A DNA stretch of 64,000 bases, from positions 1 through 64,000 of the forward strand of contig UEIF01000003.1 in NCBI GenBank assembly GCA_900468805.1. The letters are read 5' to 3'. Shown in pieces: positions 26,098-34,047 of the stretch. Each line of letters begins with the position of its first letter. Within the stretch, counting starts at the first letter, position 1. The notes under the pieces are model-generated. The model was not told the DNA's origin. It saw only the letters and a list, made by a program, of their open reading frames with translations, and did no database searches. The position numbers and the translations under genes were made by a program. This DNA comes from Hyphomicrobiales bacterium. Its GTDB lineage: Bacteria > Pseudomonadota > Alphaproteobacteria > Rhizobiales > Rhizobiaceae.

Positions 26098-27291
26098 ATG
26101 CCACTTGCTCTCTTTGCGTTGACGATCGCCGCCTACGCGATCGGCACGACGGAATTCGTCATCGTCGGCCTGCTGCCGACGGTCGCCAACGATCTCCACA
26201 TCACCCTGCCGCTCGCCGGGCTCATCGTCAGCGTTTACGCGCTGGGCGTCACCTTCGGTGCGCCGATCCTGACAGCGTTGACCGGGCGGATCGAGCGTAA
26301 GCCGCTCCTGCTCGGGCTGATGGCGCTTTTTGTTATCGGCCACATCATTGCCGCGCTCAGCCCAGGCTACGAAGTGCTCTTGATTGCCCGTGTCGTCTCG
26401 GCTTTCGCACACGGCGTCTTCTTCTCCGTCGGCTCCACGATCGCTGCCGATCTGGTGCCGGAAAACCGCCGGGCATCGGCTATCGCCATGATGTTCATGG
26501 GCTTGACGGTCGCCATCGTGACCGGCGTTCCGCTCGGCACCTTCATCGGCCAGACCTTCGGCTGGCGTACCACCTTCGGTGTCGTCGCCGGTCTCGGTGT
26601 CGTTGCCTTTGCCGGCATCGCCTTGCTGCTGCCATCGAACCTCAAGAAGGCTCCGCCGGCCAGCATCGGCGAACAGATCCGCGTGCTTGCCACCGGTCGC
26701 TTGCTGCTCGTCTATGCAATGACCGCGCTCGGCTATGGCGGCACGTTCGTTGCCTTCACCTTCCTCGCGCCGATCCTCGAGCAGATCACTGGCTTTGCCT
26801 CCTCGGCCGTTGCCTTGATCCTGATGCTCTATGGCGTGGCGATTGCCATCGGCAATGTCGTCGGCGGGCGCATTTCCAACCGTGATCCCGTCAAGGCGCT
26901 GACTGTATTGTTCATCGCCCAGACGCTGGTGCTGGTGCTCTTCGGCTTCACCGCGATTTCACCCTGGCTGACGATCCCAACGCTCGCGATCCTCGGCTTC
27001 CTGTCCTTCGCCAATGTGCCGGGCCTGCAGCTCTATGTCGTGCAGCTCGCACGTGAGCTTCGGCCGAATGCAGTCGATGTCGCCTCGGCGCTCAACATCG
27101 CCGCCTTCAATCTCGGCATCGCCTTGGGCGCCTGGATCGGCGGTCTGGTCGTCGAGTCTCGCTTCGGGCTGGGTGCCACGCCTTTCGTTGCGGCAGCGCT
27201 TGTTGCTGTCGCCCTTGGTCTCACCATCAGGAGCGGCGCACTCGACCGCCGCTCCACGCCTGCCGCGGCTGTTGCCGGCAGTGCCGCCTGA
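26098..27291 (+). CDS. MFS transporter (AraJ/YdhP-like efflux)
   Basis: 397 residues with twelve transmembrane helices. The start MPLALFALTIAAYAIGTTEFVIVG has the GTTEFV motif of the arabinose-efflux-permease-like DHA1 group, and GRIERKPLLLG is the loop 2-3 motif. The start at 26098 is chosen from the family N-terminus; an earlier in-frame ATG at 25969 would overlap the LysR gene and add non-membrane residues. It is followed 25 bp later by the aldo/keto reductase gene. The likely role is export of a sugar-like or drug-like compound, under the divergent LysR protein. Confidence 0.88.
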   Translation: MPLALFALTIAAYAIGTTEFVIVGLLPTVANDLHITLPLAGLIVSVYALGVTFGAPILTALTGRIERKPLLLGLMALFVIGHIIAALSPGYEVLLIARVVSAFAHGVFFSVGSTIAADLVPENRRASAIAMMFMGLTVAIVTGVPLGTFIGQTFGWRTTFGVVAGLGVVAFAGIALLLPSNLKKAPPASIGEQIRVLATGRLLLVYAMTALGYGGTFVAFTFLAPILEQITGFASSAVALILMLYGVAIAIGNVVGGRISNRDPVKALTVLFIAQTLVLVLFGFTAISPWLTIPTLAILGFLSFANVPGLQLYVVQLARELRPNAVDVASALNIAAFNLGIALGAWIGGLVVESRFGLGATPFVAAALVAVALGLTIRSGALDRRSTPAAAVAGSAA

Positions 27292-27316
27292 TCTCTGCGC
27301 ATTGAAAGGAAACAGC

Positions 27317-28147
27317 ATGAAAATCGTCAGCGCCAATGGCGCCTCCATCCCCACCCTCGGCTTCGGCACGTTCCGCGTGCCAGGTCCTGATGCAGAACGC
27401 ATGGTCTCGCATGTGCTTGCCACTGGTTATCGCCACATCGACACAGCGCAAATCTATGGCAATGAGGCCGAGGTTGGAGACGGTATCCGCCGTTCCGGTG
27501 TCGCCCGCGGTGATCTCTTCCTGACCACCAAGGTCTGGGTCGAGAACTACAAACACGTTGCCTTCATTGCCTCGGTGGACGAGAGCCTGAAGAAGCTCAG
27601 GACCGACTATGTCGATCTGCTGCTTCTCCATTGGCCGAACGAAGTCGTGCCGCTTGCCGAGCAGATCGATGCGCTGAACGAAGTCGCAAAGGCAGGCAAG
27701 GTGCGCCACATCGGCGTGTCGAACTTCAACACCGGCCTGATGCGAGAGGCCGTCAAGCTCAGCAGCTTGCCCATCGTCACGAATCAGGTCGAATATCATC
27801 CTTATCTCGACCAGACGCCGGTGCTCCGCGCTGCGAGCCAGCTCGATATGTCTGTCACCGCCTACTATGCCATGGCCGACGGCAAGGTGCTGAAAGATCC
27901 GGTGCTGCAGGAGATTGCGGCCAGGCACGGCAAGTCGATCGCCCAGATCGTGCTGCGCTGGATTGTGCAGCAGGATGTCATTGCGCTGTCCAAGACTGTC
28001 TCGGAAGAGCGGGCGAAGGAAAATGCGGCGATTTTCGACTTCGCGCTGACGGCGGATGAGATGGCGGAGATCCACGCGCTGGCACGGGCCAATGGCCGAA
28101 TTGTCAATCCGGATGGATTGGCGCCGGTATGGGACAAGACCGCTTAA
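27317..28147 (+). CDS. Aldo/keto reductase (2,5-diketo-D-gluconate reductase DkgB-like)
   Basis: 276 residues of the (beta/alpha)8 AKR fold. Catalytic Asp-Tyr-Lys-His are visible: GYRHIDTAQIYGNE (Asp ~44, Tyr ~49), TTKVW (Lys ~72), LLLLHWPN (His ~105). The NADPH site is GVSNF and the C-terminal SKTVSEERAKENAAIFDF. The start has a clear ribosome site (AAAGGAAACAGC). It is preceded by the MFS gene (25-bp gap), and its terminator begins 4 nt past the stop. The physiological carbonyl substrate is not known. Confidence 0.9.
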   Translation: MKIVSANGASIPTLGFGTFRVPGPDAERMVSHVLATGYRHIDTAQIYGNEAEVGDGIRRSGVARGDLFLTTKVWVENYKHVAFIASVDESLKKLRTDYVDLLLLHWPNEVVPLAEQIDALNEVAKAGKVRHIGVSNFNTGLMREAVKLSSLPIVTNQVEYHPYLDQTPVLRAASQLDMSVTAYYAMADGKVLKDPVLQEIAARHGKSIAQIVLRWIVQQDVIALSKTVSEERAKENAAIFDFALTADEMAEIHALARANGRIVNPDGLAPVWDKTA

Positions 28148-28150
28148 GGA

Positions 28151-28176
28151 AACGGGCGCTTCGGCGCCCGTTTTGC
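28151..28176 (+). terminator. Intrinsic terminator of the MFS-aldo/keto reductase unit
   Basis: AACGGGCGC (28151-28159), loop TTCG, GCGCCCGTT (28164-28172), then TTTG. Confidence 0.88.
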
Positions 28177-28185
28177 CGTACCGGA

Positions 28186-28994
28186 TCAGCGGCCTTGGAG
28201 CGGGTAAGGACCATCCTCAAAGACTTGATCGTGATAGCCCTTGGACCCGACAATGCGGGCGAGCGGGCTCCTCCAATCCTTGCCATCACGGAGACAATTG
28301 AGGACGTGGGAAAAGTCGTATTTTTTGGATTCCAGCCGAGCTCTCGTCGGGCGAGCGTGTTGACGTAGACACGACCGAAGTGCTGGAACATGCTCCAGCC
28401 CCGCACGGCATATAGTGCGGTCATGCCAGGGAACAGGCGTCCCACCGTTGCGGTCGCGTCACGGCGCAGGTCGGCGAGATCAGCCTCGGTAAATGGCGCA
28501 GTCGCAGAGATGATATAGCGGCCGAAACCGATAGACTGCGCCTTGTCGAGCGCCAGCAGATGGGCATCGACCACGTCCTCGATATCGACGCGGCGATGGA
28601 GCAGCACGTCCTCCGTGACCCAAGCGGCCGGTTCGCTTGCGGCTGGGCGCAGGGCCGCTCCGAAAGCTCTGGTGGTGCTGGTGAAGACGAAGCTTTTCAC
28701 GCCGATGGCGACCGCCTGTTCGAGAAGGTTCAGCGGACCGGAGACATTTGTGTCGACGAAATCCTGACTGCTGTGCGTTCCGACATGCGGCTTGTGCAGG
28801 GTTGCGGCATGGATAACGGCGGTGGCGCCAGTTAGCGCAAGGCGAATGAAATCGGCATCGGTGATCGAGCCGGTCATATTGGTGAAAGGCGAGGGCTTGA
28901 TATCGATTCCGCGCGCCTGATGGCCTTGATCTCTCAAAGTGCGCATCAGCGCTTCGCCGAGGTGGCCGGCGCTCCCCGTCACCAGTATCGTCAT
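28186..28994 (-). pseudogene. Decayed NAD-dependent epimerase/dehydratase gene (internal deletion and frameshift)
   Basis: The N-terminus is a normal Rossmann domain (MTILVTGSAGHLGEALMRTL). Two lesions are visible. First, VTEDVLL joins directly to HRRVDIEDVVDAHLLA (near 28600); in this family ~65 residues with the catalytic YxxxK normally lie between, so the active-site Tyr and Lys are gone. Second, after LGWNPK the frame breaks at a run of six T (28321-28326, A6 on the coding strand). In another frame it continues YDFSHVLNCLRDGKDWRSPLA to DGPYPLQGR and a stop at 28186. The broken frame itself runs on to 28104, into the aldo/keto reductase gene. The lesions are read directly; the length of the missing segment is from family memory. 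Confidence 0.8.
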
Positions 28995-29112
28995 TCTGCG
29001 TCTCCAGACAGATGGCGGCGGAGGCTAACAAAGGCAGCTTCGGCAGGACAACCTGCGCACCCACAGAACATATTCGACGGTGATGGGCAGTACCGTAGAG
29101 CAGCAAAGCTCA

Positions 29113-29445
29113 CTAAAGCGAGGGATCGTCGAGTTCGCTTTTCAGCCGGTCCAGGATGGAGAGCGCATGCCCGGCATAGGCGCTGATCCAACGGTCATGG
29201 ATCTGCTTGATCGGCAGGCTGTTCAGGTGGTTCCAGCGTTCCCGGCCTTCCTTCCTGGCTATGACCAGATCAGCTTCTTCGAGCACCTTCAAATGCTGCA
29301 TGACGGTGCAGCGGTCCATCTCGGGAAAGGCTTCGCAAAGCGCACCGGTCGTGCGGGGTGCGTCCTTCAAAAGATCGAGAATGTCGCGGCGGCGGCGGTG
29401 CGCCAACGCCTTGAAAATGGGGTCGTCATCCGATTCGCTTGACAT
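29113..29445 (-). CDS. ArsR family transcriptional regulator
   Basis: 110 residues, a compact winged helix. DPIFKALAHRRRRDILDLLKDAPRTTGALC contains helices 1-3, and MDRCTVMQHLKVLEEADLVIARKEGRERWNH holds the recognition helix and wing. There is no CxC metal motif (ELCVCDL type), so it is of the kind paired with AHSA1/SRPBCC genes rather than a metal sensor. It is divergent from the AHSA1-VOC pair. A 20-bp dyad overlaps its own start codon, indicating autorepression. Confidence 0.9.
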   Translation of the reverse strand: MSSESDDDPIFKALAHRRRRDILDLLKDAPRTTGALCEAFPEMDRCTVMQHLKVLEEADLVIARKEGRERWNHLNSLPIKQIHDRWISAYAGHALSILDRLKSELDDPSL

Positions 29446-29463
29446 GTTATGTTTTTATAACAT
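29444..29463. promoter_or_regulatory. Candidate ArsR operator over the arsR-type start codon
   Basis: ATGTTAT (29444-29450) and ATAACAT (29457-29463) with a 6-bp spacer. The first arm covers the start codon of the ArsR gene, and the site lies 39 bp from the AHSA1 start, so one bound dimer could silence both directions. Confidence 0.65.
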
Positions 29464-29501
29464 AATTGGGCGAGATACAACGGGGAAGAGGAGGAAGTCA
29501 C

Positions 29502-29984
29502 ATGTCCCTCAATATTCGCGTTTCGGGCCGTATCGGCCGCCCGGTGGCTGATGTCTTCGATGCGGTCGTCAATCCGAAGAAGCTGTCGGGCTATTTCACA
29601 ACGGTCGGCGGAGCGAGCGCGCCGCTTGTGCAGGGCACGACGGTTACCTGGTGGAAGGATGTGCCGGTCGAGGTGGTCGAGCTCGTGCCCGACAGCAAGA
29701 TCGTGCTGCGCTGGGATGGCGCCACGGACGAGGAGAAGAAGCCTTATAAGACGCTCGTGGAGATGAATTTCAAACCGCTTGATGATGGTGGCACCATGGT
29801 GACTATCGCCGAAGACGGCTGGCGCGAGGATGAGCCGGGGCGGCGCGGAACCTACCAGAACCTGGAGGGCTGGACGCAGATGTTCTGCTGCATGAAGGCC
29901 TTTGTCGAATACGGCATCAACCTGCGCGACGGCATGTTCCTCAGCGAGATGCGCGGCGAGCAGGCCAAAGCGCAGGAAGGTTGA
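29502..29984 (+). CDS. SRPBCC/AHSA1 domain protein
   Basis: 160 residues from MSLNIRVSGRIGRPVADVFDAVVNP, the standard opening of the helix-grip START-like fold. WWKDVPVEVVELVPDSKIVLRWDG and the C-terminal helix EGWTQMFCCMKAFVEYGINLRDG also fit. Such proteins bind hydrophobic ligands in a deep pocket; no ligand can be named. A strong ribosome site (AGGAGGAAGTCAC) fixes the start. The VOC gene follows 11 bp later and the ArsR gene is divergent, forming a common regulator plus AHSA1 plus VOC module. Confidence 0.88.
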   Translation: MSLNIRVSGRIGRPVADVFDAVVNPKKLSGYFTTVGGASAPLVQGTTVTWWKDVPVEVVELVPDSKIVLRWDGATDEEKKPYKTLVEMNFKPLDDGGTMVTIAEDGWREDEPGRRGTYQNLEGWTQMFCCMKAFVEYGINLRDGMFLSEMRGEQAKAQEG

Positions 29985-29995
29985 GAGGAAGTGCC

Positions 29996-30352
29996 ATGAG
30001 CGATTTGATCTACGGCGGCGTCGACGTTGCGATGAAGGTTCCGCCGCATCAGTATGAGGCCACTATTTCCTTTTACCGCGACGTTGTGCAACTGAAGGAA
30101 ATCGAAGGGGAGGATGTCTCCTTCGAACTCGGGCCGGTCCGGCTCTGGATCGACAAGGTGCCGACCATGAGCCAGGCCGAGCTCTGGCTGGAATTCATGA
30201 CGCCTGACTTCGACAGCGCCGCGGAGCATCTGGAGAAGGCCGGTGTTCCGCGCTGCGATCCCATCGAGCCGTTGCCCCCCAGCCTCCGCGGTGGCTGGAT
30301 TCTCAATCCGGCTGGCATCGTGCATCTGGTGCGAGAGACTGGCCGCGGCTGA
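29996..30352 (+). CDS. VOC (glyoxalase/bleomycin resistance) family protein
   Basis: 118 residues with one beta-alpha-beta-beta-beta pair repeat: DVAMKVPPHQYEATISFYRDVVQL opens it, DVSFELGPVRLWID lies in the middle, and GGWILNPAGIVHLVRE closes it. Members are metal-dependent lyases, isomerases or binding proteins; the function here is unknown. The start (29996) has GAGAGGAAG before it. It is co-transcribed with the AHSA1 gene and followed by a strong terminator at 30382. Confidence 0.83.
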   Translation: MSDLIYGGVDVAMKVPPHQYEATISFYRDVVQLKEIEGEDVSFELGPVRLWIDKVPTMSQAELWLEFMTPDFDSAAEHLEKAGVPRCDPIEPLPPSLRGGWILNPAGIVHLVRETGRG

Positions 30353-30381
30353 CGGCATCCAAGAGACCACTCGATGGACAT

Positions 30382-30414
30382 AGATAGCCGCCGATGAGGC
30401 GGCTATCTGCTTTT
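30382..30414 (+). terminator. Intrinsic terminator of the AHSA1-VOC unit
   Basis: AGATAGCCGCC (30382-30392), loop GATGA, GGCGGCTATCT (30398-30408), then GCTTTT. Confidence 0.88.
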
Positions 30415-30584
30415 GAAGGGTTGGAATTGCGCTTCAAAGACGGCAAAGTAGGAGGCGCGAGAGGTAGAGCCCTGCGCAAGATGCAACAGACGCATTCGCC
30501 TTTGTGACAGAGACTTCGCTTGCCTGTCACGATGCGGGTGCTAATTTTCGGAATCATATCGATTTAAATCCCAGGAGATTTCAG

Positions 30585-31610
30585 ATGCAGCTTGGCATGG
30601 TAGGTTTGGGCCGTATGGGCAATTACATGGTCCAGCGCTTGATGCGGGGCGGCCACGAATGCGTGGTTTATGACGCCAAGCCCGAAAGCGTAACCGAGCT
30701 TGTCGGCCTCGGTGCCGAAGGCAGCGCCTCGCTCGAAGAATTCGTCTCGAAGCTCGCGCGCCCGCGTGCGGTGTGGCTGATGCTGCCGGCGGCCATCACC
30801 GACAAGGTGATTGCAACGCTTCTTCCGCTACTGCATGACGGCGATATCCTGATCGACGGCGGCAATTCCTACTATCACGACGATATCCGCCGCGGGGCGG
30901 AGCTCATCACCAAGGGCATTCACTATGTCGACGTCGGCACCAGCGGTGGCGTCTTCGGCCTCGAGCGCGGCTACTGCCTGATGATTGGCGGCGAAAAGGG
31001 CATCGTGCAGCATCTTTCGCCGATCTTCGCGACGTTGGCGCCGGGCGATGGCACCACGGAAGCCTCGCCAAACCGCACGGCTGAAGCTGCGGCTCTCAGC
31101 ACCGCCGAGCAGGGATTCCTGCATTGCGGCCCGCATGGTGCCGGCCATTTCGTCAAGATGGTGCATAACGGCATCGAATATGGCCTCATGGCCGCCTATG
31201 CCGAAGGCCTCAACATTTTGAAGCACGCCAATGTCGGCGCCCTGACGCATGAGGCGGATGCCGAGACGGCGCCGCTCTCCCACCCGGAATTCTACCAGTA
31301 CGATTTCAACCTGCCGGAAATTTCCGAAGTCTGGCGCCGCGGCAGCGTCATCACCTCCTGGCTGCTCGACCTGACGGCCGATGCGCTGCACAAGGACCCC
31401 GTCCTTACCCAATATGCGGGTCGTGTTTCGGATTCCGGCGAAGGCCGCTGGACGATCATGGCCGCTATCGACGAAAGCGTGCCGACGCCGGTGCTGAGTG
31501 CCGCACTCCATGGCCGTTTCTCCTCGCGCGACCAGGATGAATTCGCCAACAAGGTGCTTTCGGCCATGCGCGCCGGCTTCGGCGGCCATGCCGAGAAGCC
31601 GCACAAATAG
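30585..31610 (+). CDS. 6-phosphogluconate dehydrogenase, decarboxylating (short, NAD-type)
   Basis: 341 residues from MQLGMVGLGRMGNYMVQRLMRGGH; classical Gnd has ~470, so this is the short Gnd/YqeC form that usually prefers NAD+. Signatures: GLGRMG dinucleotide site, ILIDGGNSYYHDD (family motif, ~residue 88), GTSGGVFGLERGYCLMIGG, and the active-site GAGHFVKMVHNGIEYG (Lys ~185, His/Asn ~188). It oxidatively decarboxylates 6-phosphogluconate to ribulose-5-phosphate. The start is set by CCAGGAG upstream. It is not linked to zwf or edd here and is flanked by terminators, so it is a single-gene unit. Confidence 0.9.
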   Translation: MQLGMVGLGRMGNYMVQRLMRGGHECVVYDAKPESVTELVGLGAEGSASLEEFVSKLARPRAVWLMLPAAITDKVIATLLPLLHDGDILIDGGNSYYHDDIRRGAELITKGIHYVDVGTSGGVFGLERGYCLMIGGEKGIVQHLSPIFATLAPGDGTTEASPNRTAEAAALSTAEQGFLHCGPHGAGHFVKMVHNGIEYGLMAAYAEGLNILKHANVGALTHEADAETAPLSHPEFYQYDFNLPEISEVWRRGSVITSWLLDLTADALHKDPVLTQYAGRVSDSGEGRWTIMAAIDESVPTPVLSAALHGRFSSRDQDEFANKVLSAMRAGFGGHAEKPHK

Positions 31611-31636
31611 GCGAAACATATTGTTCTGCTGTGATG

Positions 31637-31670
31637 AGCCGCCGGCCGCGAGGCCGGCGGCTTTCTTTTG
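31637..31670 (+). terminator. Intrinsic terminator of the 6-phosphogluconate dehydrogenase gene
   Basis: AGCCGCCGGCC (31637-31647), loop GCGA, GGCCGGCGGCT (31652-31662), then TTCTTTTG. Confidence 0.9.
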
Positions 31671-31756
31671 ACCATGATCAGCTAGACCGTTTGTTCGTCT
31701 GGCTTTTCCGCTGTGGCGCTTGCATAAATGCCTGACGTGCGAAACCGGAGGCGGGC

Positions 31757-33832
31757 ATGCGGCGAATTTCAGCGATCGGCATCTGCAGCATCATGATGCT
31801 GCTTTCTCTTTTCAGTGCCGTTTACGCACAGACGACCCCGGCAGCCTCTCCTGATGTTGCGCCGCCGCCTGCCCAGGTGCGGCAGATGATGGAACTGATG
31901 CAGACGCCGGAGGTCAAGCAATGGATGGCCACGCAGATGGCGGCGCCTGCGGTTTCTGATGGCAATGACGAGGAGATGTCGGTGTTGTCGGGCCGCCTCC
32001 AGCGGGCCCGCCGGCATATCGCCATGGTTTCCGGCGCCGCGATGACGCTGCCGTCCGAAGTTGCCCGTGCTTCATCGCTCTTCGTCGGCGAATTGAGCGC
32101 GGCCGGCCCCTTGCGCATGGCCGCGCAATTTCTCGCCATCCTGATCACCGGCTTCATCGTCGAAATGCTCGTGAGGACCGCTGTGCGCGAAAGGCGGGAA
32201 CGGGCGGCGCAGATGACCGGCACAAGGCTTGCCGCGCGTGTCATCCCCGCTATTGTCTTCGGCCTGGCGACTGGGCTGGTGCTGGTAAGCTTCAACTGGC
32301 CGCCGGTCAGCCAGAATATCGCAATCGCCATTGCCATAGCGGTGGTCGTGCAGCGCTTTGCCATTTCCTTCGGCGGGGTCATCGTCGATCTTGTCACCTT
32401 GCCGCGTGGCGAAGGGCCGACGGTTGCGGTCGATCACGCCGTTGCGCAATTCTGGTTTCGGCGTTGCGTGCTTTTCGTCATCTATTTCATCTTCGGCTGG
32501 GCCGTCCTGCAGTCGATGGAGCCGCTCGGCTATTCGATCGGCGCACGTTATCTGGTCGGCTATGTGCTTGGCATCGGGCTCTTCCTGATCGCGACGGAGG
32601 CGGTCTGGTCGCGGCCGGGCAATGAAACACGGCGCAGTCACGCCGCAACCTGGCTGCTGATCCTTTACTTCCTGCTGCTCTGGGGCATCTGGGTGCTCGG
32701 TTTTGACTGGCTCCTCTGGGTCTGCATCTATCTCCTGCTGTTGCCGAAGGTGCTTTCGGTGTCGACGCTCGCGGTCAAGTCGTTCCACCAGGCCGAGGCA
32801 GGCTTCCTCGCCCAGCGACGCATCGCGACCGTACTGCTCGACCGCGGTGTGCGGGCGGTCATTATCGCCCTCGCAGCGGTCTGGCTCGGGCGAATGCTCG
32901 GCGTCGAAACCACCGCGATGATGATGTCGAACGAGACGATGATTAACCGGGTGGCGCGGGGCATCATCGGTGGCATCGTCATCCTGCTTGCAGCAGACCT
33001 GCTCTGGCATCTCGTCAAGGCCTTTATCGACGGCAAGCTTGTCGATGCACCGATCGATGGCGCGGTGAGCGACGAGGAGAAGGTCAAGCGCGCCCGGTTG
33101 CAGACACTGCTGCCGATCTTTCGAAACATCATCGCGGTTGTCATCGTCGTGATCGGCGCCTTGATGGTGCTGTCGGGCCTCGGCATCGAGATCGGGCCGC
33201 TGATTGCCGGCGCCGGTGTTGTCGGCGTCGCGGTCGGCTTCGGTGCACAGACGATCGTCAAGGATGTCATCAGTGGCATGTTTTATCTGTGGGACGATGC
33301 TTTTCGTGTGGGCGAATATATCGAAAGCGGCAGTCACAAGGGTGTCGTCGAAGCCTTCAGCCTGCGTTCCGTGAAGCTTCGTCATCACCGCGGGCCACTG
33401 ACGACGGTGCCTTTCGGCGAACTTGGGGCAGTCAAGAACCTCAACCGCGACTGGACGATCGACAAGATCAGCCTGAACGTGACCTACGACACCGATCTCG
33501 TGAAGACGAAGAAGATCATCAAGCAGATCGGCCAGCAACTTCTCGAGAACCCGGAATGGGGTCCCAACATCATCGAGACGCTGAAGATGAAGGGTGTCGA
33601 GCAGTTCGGCGAGTTCGCCATCGAAATCCGCCTGTCGATGATGACCAAGCCCGGCGAGCAGTTCGTCATCCGCCGCAACGCACTGGCGATGATCCGCAAT
33701 GCCTTCAAGGAAAACGGCATCCAGTTCGCCGTGCCAACAGTGCAGGTTTCCGGCGAGCGGGAACTCGATGCGGATGCCGCCGCCGCTCGCTATGCGGCGC
33801 ACTCACGCACGCGCGATGAGCCGGCGGCCTGA
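31757..33832 (+). CDS. MscS-family mechanosensitive ion channel, large form
   Basis: 691 residues. A signal peptide (residues 1-25, ending VYAQ) and a short periplasmic part lead into about ten transmembrane segments (~115-510). The MscS pore helix and domain are at ~480-600: GLGIEIGPLIAGAGVVGVAVGFGAQTIVKDVISG and EYIESGSHKGVVEAFSLRS, with a cytoplasmic vestibule to ~665. E. coli MscS has 286 residues, so this is one of the extended MscK/YbdG-like types. It should open under membrane tension and release solutes on osmotic downshift. It is transcribed alone. Confidence 0.9.
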   Translation: MRRISAIGICSIMMLLSLFSAVYAQTTPAASPDVAPPPAQVRQMMELMQTPEVKQWMATQMAAPAVSDGNDEEMSVLSGRLQRARRHIAMVSGAAMTLPSEVARASSLFVGELSAAGPLRMAAQFLAILITGFIVEMLVRTAVRERRERAAQMTGTRLAARVIPAIVFGLATGLVLVSFNWPPVSQNIAIAIAIAVVVQRFAISFGGVIVDLVTLPRGEGPTVAVDHAVAQFWFRRCVLFVIYFIFGWAVLQSMEPLGYSIGARYLVGYVLGIGLFLIATEAVWSRPGNETRRSHAATWLLILYFLLLWGIWVLGFDWLLWVCIYLLLLPKVLSVSTLAVKSFHQAEAGFLAQRRIATVLLDRGVRAVIIALAAVWLGRMLGVETTAMMMSNETMINRVARGIIGGIVILLAADLLWHLVKAFIDGKLVDAPIDGAVSDEEKVKRARLQTLLPIFRNIIAVVIVVIGALMVLSGLGIEIGPLIAGAGVVGVAVGFGAQTIVKDVISGMFYLWDDAFRVGEYIESGSHKGVVEAFSLRSVKLRHHRGPLTTVPFGELGAVKNLNRDWTIDKISLNVTYDTDLVKTKKIIKQIGQQLLENPEWGPNIIETLKMKGVEQFGEFAIEIRLSMMTKPGEQFVIRRNALAMIRNAFKENGIQFAVPTVQVSGERELDADAAAARYAAHSRTRDEPAA

Positions 33833-34047
33833 TCTTTTCGGATATGCATCGGGGGCGACGAGAAGCTTACGAAAATGCAATGCATTCGGGCCTGTGTGCT
33901 GCGCAAATTTGCCCCAATTGGGGATGAAGGAGGCGGCAAGCGCGGGTGTGGGGTAGCCGCGGCACGGCTTCATAGAGCTTGCATGCCGCGTATGTTACGT
34001 CTTTCGAAAGAGATTCCCGCCAGAATGGCAGTTGCAGCAGGTACGAG

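Noticed and set aside
28104..28185. Continuation of the epimerase frame into the aldo/keto reductase gene
   Set aside because: Produced by the frameshift at 28321-28326; the ancestral stop at 28186 is visible in the other frame.
32072..33802. Very long minus-strand frame opposite the MscS gene (576 codons)
   Set aside because: Its translation is Asp/His/Arg/Gln-rich with no family-like motif, the usual mirror of a GC-rich coding strand; the + strand encodes a clear MscS protein.
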